From JAEUJM01 sp044221555 (GTDB taxonomy: Bacteria; Actinomycetota; Acidimicrobiia; Acidimicrobiales; DATDAH01): a stretch of 64,000 bases of DNA. Positions 46,701-53,772 of the stretch are shown piece by piece. Below the pieces are notes generated by a model, which worked only from the letters and a program-made list of their open reading frames with translations, had not been told where the DNA came from and ran no database searches. The stretch covers positions 30,192-94,191 of the forward strand of contig JBGAOY010000015.1 of assembly GCA_044221555.1 (NCBI GenBank), read 5' to 3'. The number at the start of each line of letters is the position of its first letter. The stretch's first letter is position 1. The position numbers and the translations under genes were made by a program.

Positions 46701-47897
46701 CGGGTGTTCGGGTTCGGCATCTCGGGCACGGTTGCCGACGAGGTGACCGATCTGCCGCTGTCGGGGGTGGTCGCGTTGGCGGTTGACGCGGTGGGGCACG
46801 TGGCGGGCGCGGCGGTGACGGGCTCGCGCGGCGCGTACCGGTTGGCGGTGGGGCCGGGCCAGTACCGGGTGGTGTTCGTCGACCCGTCGGGCACGCACCT
46901 GGGTGAGTGGGCCTGGGGTCACGCGTTGAGCGACCCGACCGCGGCGGCCGCGGTCTCCGTGGGGGTGACGGGGGCGACGGTGAACATCGGGTTGTTGCCT
47001 GGCCGCGGCTCGGTGGCGGGAACGGTCACGGCGGACGGGTCGGGCGGCGTTGTGGCCGGGGCGTGGGTGGCCGCCATCGACCAGGCGACGGGGGTGTTGC
47101 GGGGTACCGCGGCGGCGCCGGACGGCACGTTCTCGTCGGGCGGCCTCCCGCCGGGCAACCAGACGGTGGTGTTCGTGGACCCGTCAGGCCAGCGCCGGTT
47201 CGAGTTCTTCGACGACGCCCCGTTCGCCTCGTCGGCGAACCCGGTGGCGGTGACCGCGGGTTCGACCACCACCGCCAACGCGAGCCTGGCCGCGCAGGGG
47301 CCGTTCTCGTCCGGTTCGTCGATAACCGGGACGGTGACCGATGACGGCACCGGTGACCCGGTGGCCGGGGCCTGGGTGGTGGCGGTTCGCACGGACGGAG
47401 TGATGCGTGCCGGCGCGACGACGAACGGCGCCGGGCAGTACAGCCTGGGGGTGGGGCCGGGCAGCTACCGGGTGCAGGTGCTGGACCCGGCCGGAACGCA
47501 CCTGGGCCAGTGGGTGCCGGACCGCGGGTTGGACGATTACGACGGGGCGCAGGTGGTGACGGTCGGCGCCGCCGGGACCGCGACGGTGGACGCCGGTCTC
47601 GGGCCGAACCGTGGGTCGATCGCCGGCGTGGTGACCAACCCCACCGGCCCCGCGGCGGGCACGGTGGTGCTCGCCGTCAGCACGTCGACCGGGCAGGTGG
47701 CGGGCGCGGCGACGGTGGCAGGCGGCGGCGAGTACCGGGTGGCTGGGCTGGTGCCGGGCGGGTACCTGGTGGCGTTCGTGGACCCGTGGGGTGAGCACGG
47801 CTTCGAGTACCACGACGGGGTGACCAATCCGTTCGCGGCCACGCCGGTCACGGTCGCCGCGGGCGCAACCCGCACCGTCGACGCCGACGTGGGCTGA
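43776..47897 (+). CDS. Large secreted NHL-repeat protein with carboxypeptidase-regulatory-like modules
   Basis: 1373 residues. Signal peptide (about 1-32), about eleven NHL blades (about 55-590; e.g. GIAVGPGGDVWVTDR), a DUF11/CARDB-like module (about 595-700; RVDFRLTVRNTGDVAQTGL), a second propeller-like stretch (about 705-970), then four CarboxypepD_reg/SD-repeat-like modules (about 977-1373), each with a FVDPSG- or LDPAG-type strand. Exported surface protein, probably binding glycan or protein. GTG start set by GGAGGG. The same frame is open far upstream, opposite the GH2 gene, but that part is not coding. Confidence 0.88.
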   Translation: MGSSRKPHRAGALAVVVVALVAAALAPTAEASITSNEPAPLKRRSIGDIPRSGLATRGDLTQPYLLALAPNGDVVVPDQTNHRVVRFAADGSFVWRIGGDRRGSGPGEFDQPTAVAVAPGGDVYVADSNNDRVQRFAADGSFVSSWGTEGPAPGQFQGPEAIAVAPDGDVWVLEQSRVQRFSASGTFEAAWGDCCTGPAILVGSRGIALGPDGTVYVTSYLRHKVQRFSPTGDLLASWGSLGTGGGQFNRPHGIAVDASGDVIVADTSNQRIQRFDPDGVFESSFTPQNQPRGVAVSAAGDLFVSSGFRVEHFTGAGSLVAAWGQSGDGWARFDGPSDVAVAPDGGLVVADRRNHRITRSGPDLFFGTAWGSQGSGPGQFSYPEGVAVAPNGSIYVADTGNDRVQRLHDDGTFDRQWGTHGSGPGRFEQPAGIAVGPGGDVWVTDRFTAPMIQRFAADGTYEASFGSYGTGPGQFDQPSGIAVGDEGVFVADTRNRRIQRFDLDGTFVDAWPTTDGAEPVGIDVDRRGGVWVSTLRTHPATGSDMRVARYSADGVRLSTVDLADEAGGITTHPNGRIYVAARSAGNLIEVEIGAGPLVAVTLEAMAPAAEVGRRVDFRLTVRNTGDVAQTGLQAAYSGTPECDGPLPSLAVGEAVERTCSHLVTPADVGTFVAQASVTSSQVGAPVQSVPGPATMTVTYAAPVALGVIGGPGSGPGQFVQASDLDVGPGGELVVANRRSLNGAPEVDVFDAAGRHVRSFDTVDGSGAVAVAPDGQVYVDGRVPNTYAGVSFVARFSPTGVGGGTFGSMAGRINDLDVRPDGHTVVLHNRVASCVWDTDLQDYVCTYRGSSGWSAFDAAGMAGPSAATDSGRSLAASATRVHVGRGSLGNSPDTGIRTFDASTGGLLATTLTDGDRPAGLDLDPMGNLYASFQDSQEVRVYSPSGGLLARWSTPAGEVAVGPDGLVYVLDAAASVVRVFGFGISGTVADEVTDLPLSGVVALAVDAVGHVAGAAVTGSRGAYRLAVGPGQYRVVFVDPSGTHLGEWAWGHALSDPTAAAAVSVGVTGATVNIGLLPGRGSVAGTVTADGSGGVVAGAWVAAIDQATGVLRGTAAAPDGTFSSGGLPPGNQTVVFVDPSGQRRFEFFDDAPFASSANPVAVTAGSTTTANASLAAQGPFSSGSSITGTVTDDGTGDPVAGAWVVAVRTDGVMRAGATTNGAGQYSLGVGPGSYRVQVLDPAGTHLGQWVPDRGLDDYDGAQVVTVGAAGTATVDAGLGPNRGSIAGVVTNPTGPAAGTVVLAVSTSTGQVAGAATVAGGGEYRVAGLVPGGYLVAFVDPWGEHGFEYHDGVTNPFAATPVTVAAGATRTVDADVG

Positions 47898-47934
47898 CCG
47901 GTCGCCCGACCGCCGCGCCGCGCCGGGCGACCGG

Positions 47935-47940
47935 TAGCTT
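47935..47940 (+). promoter_or_regulatory. -10 element, leaderless promoter of ATPase gene
   Basis: TAGCTT, 7 nt before the ATG at 47948. Confidence 0.45.
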
Positions 47941-47947
47941 GAGCGCC

Positions 47948-49351
47948 ATGTCGTCGCGCCCCGCCACCATCGGCCAGCTCCGCGAATCGGGTTGGGAGTC
48001 CGTGCCTGTCAAGGACGAGGTGCGCCGCAACGCCGTGGCCCGCATCTCGGCGGGCGAGCCGTTGTTCCCCAGCGTGCTCGGCTACGAGGACACCGTGATG
48101 CCGCAGCTCGAGAACGCGCTGCTCGCCGGCCACGACGTGATCTTCCTGGGCGAGCGGGGCCAGGCCAAGACCCGCATGATCCGCTCGTTGACCGGGCTGC
48201 TCGACGAGTGGCTGCCCATCGTGGTCGGCTCCGAGATCAACGACGACCCGTACAACCCGGTGTCCAAGCACGCCAGAGACCTGATCGCCGAGCACGGCGA
48301 CGACACCAACATCGAATGGGTGCACCGCGACACCCGCTACGGCGAGAAGCTGGCCACCCCCGACACCTCCATCGCCGACCTCATCGGCGAGGTCGACCCC
48401 ATCAAGGTGGCCGAGGGCCGCTACCTGTCCGACGAGCTCACGCTGCACTACGGCCTGGTCCCCCGCACCAACCGGGGCATCTTCGCCATCAACGAGCTGC
48501 CCGACCTGTCCGAGCGCATCCAGGTGGGCCTGCTCAACGTGCTCGAGGAGCGCGACGTCCAGGTGCGGGGCTACAAGATCCGCCTGCCCCTCGACGTGAT
48601 GCTGTTCGCCTCGGCCAACCCCGAGGACTACACCAACCGCGGGCGCATCATCACCCCGCTGAAGGACCGCTTCGGCGCCCAGATCCGCACCCACTACCCG
48701 CTCGACGTGGAGACCGAGGTGGCCATCGCCGCCCAGGAGGCCCGGCCCTTCGACGTGGAGGGTGTGCGGGTGAGCGTGCCCGAGTACATGACCGAGATCG
48801 TCGCCACCATCAGCCACCTGGCCCGCCAGAGCCCCCACATCAACCAGGCCTCGGGCGTGTCGGTGCGCCTCACCGTGTCCAACGAGGAGACGCTGGTGGC
48901 CAACGCCACCCGGCGGGCACTGCGTCTCGGCGAGACCGACGTGGTGCCGCGGGTCAGCGACCTCGAGGCCCTGGCGTCGTCCACCGCCGGCAAGGTGGAG
49001 ATCGAGGCCATCGAGGAGGGCCGCGACGCGCAGATCGTCGAGCAGCTCATGAAGGCGGCGGTGCTGACGGTGTTCAAGGACCGCTTCGCGGTCGACGAGC
49101 TCCGTGGCGTGCTCGACGCCTTCGACGACGGCACGGTGGTGAACGCCGGCGAGGACGTCGGCGCCAACGACTACGCCCAGCTGGTCACCTCGATCCCCGC
49201 GCTGCGCGACCCCGTCCGTCGCCTCACCGACGACGAGTCGCCCGCCGCCCTGGCCGGCGCCGTCGAGCTGATCCTCGAGGGCCTGCACCTGTCGAAGCGC
49301 CTCAACAAGGAAGCCGTCGGCGCCCGCGCCACCTACCGCGGTCGCGGCTGA
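47948..49351 (+). CDS. MoxR/magnesium-chelatase-like AAA+ ATPase
   Basis: 467 residues. Walker A GERGQAKT, Walker B region GIFAINELPDL, sensor-like SANPEDYTNRGRI and arginine-finger region TPLKDRF. Such ATPases work with VWA proteins as chaperone/metal-insertion pairs; the VWA partner here is probably 53773-55812, 4.4 kb downstream. In mycobacteria a similar ATPase/VWA pair is adjacent (Rv0958/Rv0959, from memory). Cytoplasmic. Confidence 0.88.
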   Translation: MSSRPATIGQLRESGWESVPVKDEVRRNAVARISAGEPLFPSVLGYEDTVMPQLENALLAGHDVIFLGERGQAKTRMIRSLTGLLDEWLPIVVGSEINDDPYNPVSKHARDLIAEHGDDTNIEWVHRDTRYGEKLATPDTSIADLIGEVDPIKVAEGRYLSDELTLHYGLVPRTNRGIFAINELPDLSERIQVGLLNVLEERDVQVRGYKIRLPLDVMLFASANPEDYTNRGRIITPLKDRFGAQIRTHYPLDVETEVAIAAQEARPFDVEGVRVSVPEYMTEIVATISHLARQSPHINQASGVSVRLTVSNEETLVANATRRALRLGETDVVPRVSDLEALASSTAGKVEIEAIEEGRDAQIVEQLMKAAVLTVFKDRFAVDELRGVLDAFDDGTVVNAGEDVGANDYAQLVTSIPALRDPVRRLTDDESPAALAGAVELILEGLHLSKRLNKEAVGARATYRGRG

Positions 49352-49417
49352 GCGACACCCGTCGCACCCCCAGCCCGCCCGCGGGCAGACCTCGCCGGCA
49401 CGCGGCACCATAGGGCG

Positions 49418-49927
49418 ATGGCGACCTCCAAGACCGCGTCCCAGACCTACGCCGGCGAGTACGCGGCGGTGTTCGACGCCGCCTGTCGCGCCGCCGGCCT
49501 GGTGGGGATGACCGTCACCCGGGCCGACCCCTCGACCGGCGTGATCACCCTGTCCTCGTCCATGACCTTCACCTCGTGGGGGGAGAACGTGGTGCTCCAG
49601 GTGGGTCAGCTCGGCCCGGGCGCGGTGCAGGTCTCGGTGCGCTCCGACCTGAAGTTCGGCCTCGTGGACTGGGGCAAGAACGCCAAGAACGTCAACCAGT
49701 TGCTCGGCACCATCGACGTGGCCCTGCACCAGCCCGCGGCCGGGCAGCCGCAGGTTGGAGTGCCGCAGCAGGCGATGCCACAGCAGGCGATGCCACAGCA
49801 GGCCGCCGCCCCCGCCGGCGGGTGGCATCCCGACCCGTCGGGCCGCCACCAGTACCGCTACTGGGACGGCACCGCGTGGTCGGCCCAGGTCAGCGACGGC
49901 GGCGTGGTGTCCACCGACCCGCTCTGA
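49418..49927 (+). CDS. DUF2510 protein
   Basis: 169 residues. An N-terminal beta domain (about 10-105) is followed by a Gln/Pro linker with three repeats of AMPQQ, then a C-terminal DUF2510 motif (WHPDPSGRHQYRYWDGTAW). DUF2510 is a short Trp/Pro module common in actinobacterial membrane-linked proteins; function unknown. No TM helix seen. Confidence 0.8.
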   Translation: MATSKTASQTYAGEYAAVFDAACRAAGLVGMTVTRADPSTGVITLSSSMTFTSWGENVVLQVGQLGPGAVQVSVRSDLKFGLVDWGKNAKNVNQLLGTIDVALHQPAAGQPQVGVPQQAMPQQAMPQQAAAPAGGWHPDPSGRHQYRYWDGTAWSAQVSDGGVVSTDPL

Positions 49928-49954
49928 GCGGTCGGGCTCGGCGGTGGGCGCACG

Positions 49955-49990
49955 CGCCCCGATGTCACCGACGGTGGCCGAATCGGGGCG
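49955..49990. terminator. Hairpin CGCCCCGAT/ATCGGGGCG
   Basis: A perfect 9-bp stem (49955-49963, 49982-49990) with a nested TCACC/GGTGG stem, just after the DUF2510 gene. Confidence 0.55.
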
Positions 49991-50003
49991 ATGGGGCCGA
50001 GGC

Positions 50004-50042
50004 GGAGGAAATAGCAGTCACCGGCGACTGGCATTTCCTCCA
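50004..50042. terminator. Hairpin GGAGGAAAT/ATTTCCTCC
   Basis: The 9-bp outer stem plus GCAGTC/GACTG inner pairs, between convergent DUF2510 (+) and GH1 (-) genes. It shares GGAGGAAA..A.CAGTCACC with the hairpin at 11744-11781. Confidence 0.6.
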
Positions 50043-50128
50043 CCTCTCCGTCACGGGCGAGACGCGGCCCACTTCTGGTCACCCTGGGTGGCGAGACGGG
50101 GTCACGGTCACCGCCGCCCGGCCGGGTG

Positions 50129-51370
50129 CTACCCGCTCGAGGGCGAGGGCCGGGGGTCGCGGGCGGCGTGCTCGGCGGCGAGGAAGGCGGAGGGGCGGGG
50201 CTTGCGGTCGCGGTCGAACAGGCCGAAGGGCACGTCGAAGCCGTGGAGCCACTCGTAGTTGTCGATGCCGGTCCAGTGGAAGAAGCCCCGCACGTCGACG
50301 CCGTCGGCCAGCGCCGACTCCACCTCGGCGAGTGACGAGCGCAGTATGTCGACCCGCCAGTCGTCGTCGGTGGTGCCCACCCCGTGCTCGGCGATCAGCA
50401 GGGGCCGACCGGGCAGCTCGTCGGCCAGGCGGCGCAGCACGATGCCGAGGCCCTCGCTCCACGGGGCGTAGCCGAGCGGGCCCACCCGGGCGTCGGCGGG
50501 GTAGGGCACGAACGGCGCGTCGGGGTCGTCGGCGATGCCGTAGGCCGAGTAGTAGGAGAACCCGATCAGGTCGAACGACCCGGCCATGTCGGGCACCTCC
50601 TCCTGGGCCCGGCCGGGGATGCGCAGCAGGCCGTCTCGCAGCGCGCTGGTCCAGCCCCACAGCGCCGAGTCGATCTGCTCGGCCAGGGCCACCACGTGGG
50701 GCTCGGTCGAGCGGGGGACGACCGGGGCCAGGTTGTGGACGGTGGCCACCGGTTGGTCACCGCCCTTCAGCTGCATCCAGGCCTCGTGGTTGGCGAGGTG
50801 CACGGCCCGCAGCGCCTCGGTGAACTTCTCGAGATCGCGGCGCCCCGGCGGGAAGGTGCCGTCCAGCCAACCCAGCGAGGCGTAGGCCACGGGTTCGTTG
50901 ATGGGCTTCCACCCGAACACCAGGTCGCCGAAGGTCTCGGCCACCCAGTCGACGTGGCGGGGCCAGTGGTAGCGGCGGGCCTTGTCGTCGACGAAGCCAC
51001 CCAGGTCGTCCGAGAACCACCCGGGAAGGCTGAAGTGGTGCAGGCACACCCAGGTGCTGATGCCGGCGTCGGCCGCGGCCTCGAGCATCGACCGGTAGTG
51101 CTCCACCGCCGACCGGTCGTGCTGGCCGGGCTCGGGCTCGAGGCGGGCCCACTCGAGCGACAGGCGGTGGTGGGTGAGTCCGTGGTCGGCCAGCAGGGCG
51201 AAGTCGTCGCGGTAGTTGGTGGCGAAGCCGTTGCCGTCACGCGACGCCGGCGCCCGCCCCGCCTTCTCCCACCGCGCCCAGTCCGACCGGGGCGCGGCGC
51301 CCTCGGCCTGGGTGGACGAGGCGGCCGTCCCCCACCAGAAGTCGGGACGGTAGCGGGCGGCGGCGCTCAT
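50129..51370 (-). CDS. Glycoside hydrolase family 1 (beta-glucosidase-like)
   Basis: 413 residues, TIM barrel. N-terminal FWWGTAASSTQAEGAAP, acid/base Glu in KPINEPVAY, nucleophile Glu in IAEHGVGT, C-terminal FHWTGIDNYEW and FGLFDRDRKPRPSA. No signal peptide. Its ATG overlaps the stop of the nucleotidyltransferase frame (ATGA), so it is read from the XRE-led operon, an unusual partnership. Confidence 0.9.
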   Translation of the reverse strand: MSAAARYRPDFWWGTAASSTQAEGAAPRSDWARWEKAGRAPASRDGNGFATNYRDDFALLADHGLTHHRLSLEWARLEPEPGQHDRSAVEHYRSMLEAAADAGISTWVCLHHFSLPGWFSDDLGGFVDDKARRYHWPRHVDWVAETFGDLVFGWKPINEPVAYASLGWLDGTFPPGRRDLEKFTEALRAVHLANHEAWMQLKGGDQPVATVHNLAPVVPRSTEPHVVALAEQIDSALWGWTSALRDGLLRIPGRAQEEVPDMAGSFDLIGFSYYSAYGIADDPDAPFVPYPADARVGPLGYAPWSEGLGIVLRRLADELPGRPLLIAEHGVGTTDDDWRVDILRSSLAEVESALADGVDVRGFFHWTGIDNYEWLHGFDVPFGLFDRDRKPRPSAFLAAEHAARDPRPSPSSG

Positions 51371-51983
51371 GGGTCCGAGTCTCCCGCATCCACCGCCGGC
51401 AGGGTGAACGGCGGAATCGCCGAGCGGACCGGGTAGTCGCCCAAGGCGACCGTCACGATCGCTCGCGCCTTGGCGGTGAGTGGCTCCTCGCCGTCGTACC
51501 ACTCATCGAGTACCGCCTGGGCGCCCTCGACGGAACGGACGCCGCAGCGACGCAGCAGGATCGCGATGTCGTCGTTGTCCCGCCCGACTCTCGCAGCCCG
51601 CAGCTTCATGGCCAACAACAGGCCCGGGGGTGCCACATCGATTGCCATGCCGCCGTGGCGGAGCAGAGGGATTCCTTCGGGAAGCCCGTGCGGAGGGACG
51701 AAGACGACGGCCTTGTCGTTCAGCCAGTCGGCGGGGACGTCCATATCGGCGGCGAGGCCCTCGGCGGCGGCACGCACCGCTCGGGGTGGAGTGAACCAGG
51801 CATCGACGTCGGCAGTGAGGCGGCGCTCGCCTTCGTCGTAGTACCCGAGCGCGAGCGCCGCGCCGCCGAGCAGCAGATCCGCCCCTCGACCCCCAAGTGG
51901 TCGAGGCGGCGGGCCAGGAGGTCGAGTGCGTCGCGGAGTCGCCGGGTGTCGAACAGCCGGCCTTGCGTGGGGTCGGGAGTCAC
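51367..51983 (-). pseudogene. Nucleotidyltransferase (AbiEii/DUF6036-like), frameshifted
   Basis: The N-terminus (GTG at 51983, MTPDPTQGRLFDTRRL...LDHLGVEGRI) and the rest (DLLLGGAALALGYYDEGE ... to 51367) lie in different frames. The switch is near 51868-51880, and one missing base in the ATCTGCTGCTC stretch would explain it. The nucleotidyltransferase signature GGAALALGYY...TADVDAW is intact. Start overlaps the XRE gene's stop (GTGA). As read, translation ends early at 51720 after 87 residues. Real mutation, programmed shift or assembly error are all possible. The family contains toxins of toxin-antitoxin pairs. Confidence 0.75.
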
Positions 51984-52552
51984 ACGCTGGCGAGAAGGTC
52001 GGCAGGCACGAAGACGTTGCGCCGGCGGAACGGCTCAGGCGTGTCGTCGCGGGCGATCTGGCGGAGGCCGGGCAGGTCGACCAGATCCCAGGGCTCATCG
52101 CTGCGACGGCAGTCGTCCACGACCCAGGCCGGCACGGGCAGTCCTCGGGACGCCAGCACGTGCTCGACGAGGCCGGCGAGCACGGCGTCGATGGCCACAG
52201 AGCCCGTGGGCGGCGGTGGGGTGATGCAGGAGGCGATGCACGCAGATGGCTTGGACGAGGCGAGGTCGTCGGCGACCTGCACGATCGACTTCTCGACCGC
52301 ACCCGGGTCGTGGATGAGCGACGACGCCAGCGCGACCGCCCAGTCGGCCACCGTGGGGCGGGTGGTGGGGATGGCCACCAGGCGGTAGCCGGCCGCCCGC
52401 AGGATCTGGTCGAGCTTGCCCACCGTGGTGTCGCGTTCGCCGGACTCGATGTCGGAGAGGGACGGCTGGGCGACGCCGCACCGCCGGGCCAGCTCGCGCT
52501 GGGACCATCCCTTGTCCGCTCGGGCGGCACGGAGCGCAGTACTGGCGTTCAT
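51980..52552 (-). CDS. XRE-family HTH regulator (antitoxin-like)
   Basis: 190 residues. N-terminal XRE helix-turn-helix (GWSQRELARRCGVAQPSLSD IESGERD, about residues 14-38), then an alpha/beta C-terminal domain. It leads the operon with the nucleotidyltransferase and GH1 genes by overlapping codons. A perfect palindrome covers its -10, so it is likely autoregulated. Context suggests an antitoxin role. Confidence 0.85.
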   Translation of the reverse strand: MNASTALRAARADKGWSQRELARRCGVAQPSLSDIESGERDTTVGKLDQILRAAGYRLVAIPTTRPTVADWAVALASSLIHDPGAVEKSIVQVADDLASSKPSACIASCITPPPPTGSVAIDAVLAGLVEHVLASRGLPVPAWVVDDCRRSDEPWDLVDLPGLRQIARDDTPEPFRRRNVFVPADLLASV

Positions 52553-52558
52553 GGCCCG

Positions 52559-52564
52559 ATGATA
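52559..52564 (-). promoter_or_regulatory. -10 element, leaderless promoter of XRE operon
   Basis: TATCAT on the minus strand, 6 nt before the ATG at 52552; partly inside the palindrome at 52561. Confidence 0.5.
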
Positions 52565-52578
52565 ACTGATGTGTTATC
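52561..52578. promoter_or_regulatory. Operator candidate GATAACTGATGTGTTATC
   Basis: Perfect 6-bp inverted repeat (GATAAC/GTTATC, 6-nt spacer) overlapping the -10 of the XRE gene; fits autorepression. Confidence 0.55.
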
Positions 52579-52659
52579 GAACCTGCCCCTGGTTCACCTG
52601 GCCGCCCCGGCCGCCCCGGCCGCACGCGCGCCCGACCGGGGCACGCCGGAGGTGCGGCC

Positions 52660-52665
52660 TAGCCT
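52660..52665 (+). promoter_or_regulatory. -10 element, leaderless promoter
   Basis: TAGCCT, 6 nt before the GTG at 52672. Confidence 0.5.
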
Positions 52666-52671
52666 GACCGC

Positions 52672-53673
52672 GTGGCCCGACGATCGATCGGCAGGGTCAG
52701 GCGAACGATCCCCACGCTGTTCGGCCTGGCCGCGCTCGTGGCCCTCGTCGTCGGCGTCGCCGTGCTGATGTCGCCCGACGACCACAACGGGGCGGCCGGC
52801 GGAACCACGGCGCCACCCGGAACCGGTGTGCCCGTCGTGACCACTGTCCCGTCGCCGCTGCCCGAGGGGTGCCGCGCGATCACCGTCACGCCGCCGACCG
52901 CGACCGACGAGTACCAGGGCGACCTGTGCCTGCCCGTGGGGCTGGCCCGCGACACCGCCATCGTCCTCGTGCACGGCGGCGGCGGCTACGGGGGCGAGCG
53001 CAGCGACATGCGACCGTGGGCCGAGGTGTATCGGGATGCCGGGTACATAACGCTGTCGGTCGACTACCTGATCTTCGACGAGACCACCCGGTCGCCGGTG
53101 TACCCCGAGCCCGAGCAGGACGTGAAGGCAGCGGTGCAGTACCTGCGGGGCCACGCCGACGACCTGGGGCTCACGATCAACCAGATCGTGGTGCACGGCA
53201 GCTCGGCCGGCGCCCGCCTCGGCGGCCAGCTCTATGTCACGGGGGACGATCCCTACTACTACGACGGCGAGATGTGGCCGTCGATCCCCGACCACATCGA
53301 CGGGTTCATCGGCTTCTACGGCTACTACTCCGGCATGTCGGCCGACGAGGAGCGCTACTACGGCGGCACCGAGGACAGCCCCGACCCACTGGTGCGGGGA
53401 CGGTGGCAGCGCGCCGACTCGACCGCCAACGCCGACGGCGCCACCAGCCCCGCCCTGCTGATCCACGGCGCCGACGACGGCGTGATCGACGTCGAGCAGA
53501 CCGAGCAGTTCGCCGCCGCGCTCGACGCGGCGGGTGCCGACGTCACCACCCGGATCCTCCCCGACACCGATCACGCCTTCGACTTCGACTTCGACCACCC
53601 CGGTCACCTCACCCCCCAGGGCGAGCAGATGGCGACGGTCATCCTCGACTGGCTCGACCACCACGTCGGCTGA
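52672..53673 (+). CDS. Membrane-anchored alpha/beta hydrolase
   Basis: 333 residues. Signal anchor (about 14-34), then an esterase/dienelactone-hydrolase-like fold: oxyanion motif VLVHGGGGYGG, nucleophile Ser in VVHGSSAGARLGG, Asp in IHGADDGVID, His in PDTDHAFDF. Extracytoplasmic esterase or lipase; substrate unknown. GTG start with a leaderless promoter. Confidence 0.85.
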   Translation: MARRSIGRVRRTIPTLFGLAALVALVVGVAVLMSPDDHNGAAGGTTAPPGTGVPVVTTVPSPLPEGCRAITVTPPTATDEYQGDLCLPVGLARDTAIVLVHGGGGYGGERSDMRPWAEVYRDAGYITLSVDYLIFDETTRSPVYPEPEQDVKAAVQYLRGHADDLGLTINQIVVHGSSAGARLGGQLYVTGDDPYYYDGEMWPSIPDHIDGFIGFYGYYSGMSADEERYYGGTEDSPDPLVRGRWQRADSTANADGATSPALLIHGADDGVIDVEQTEQFAAALDAAGADVTTRILPDTDHAFDFDFDHPGHLTPQGEQMATVILDWLDHHVG

Positions 53674-53760
53674 ACCGGCCGCGGTCGACCGGCGCGGCGT
53701 CGACCTGCCGGCCCATGCCGGTTCGTGCTCCGTGCCGGTCCGGCCCGACGGGGCCGCGGG

Positions 53761-53766
53761 TAGCCT
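53761..53766 (+). promoter_or_regulatory. -10 element, leaderless promoter of VWA gene
   Basis: TAGCCT, 6 nt before the GTG at 53773. Confidence 0.5.
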
Positions 53767-53772
53767 CGGGAC

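Noticed and set aside
47537..49849. 770-codon minus-strand open frame
   Set aside because: Opposite the AAA+ ATPase gene, which has clear Walker motifs; no motifs in the shadow.
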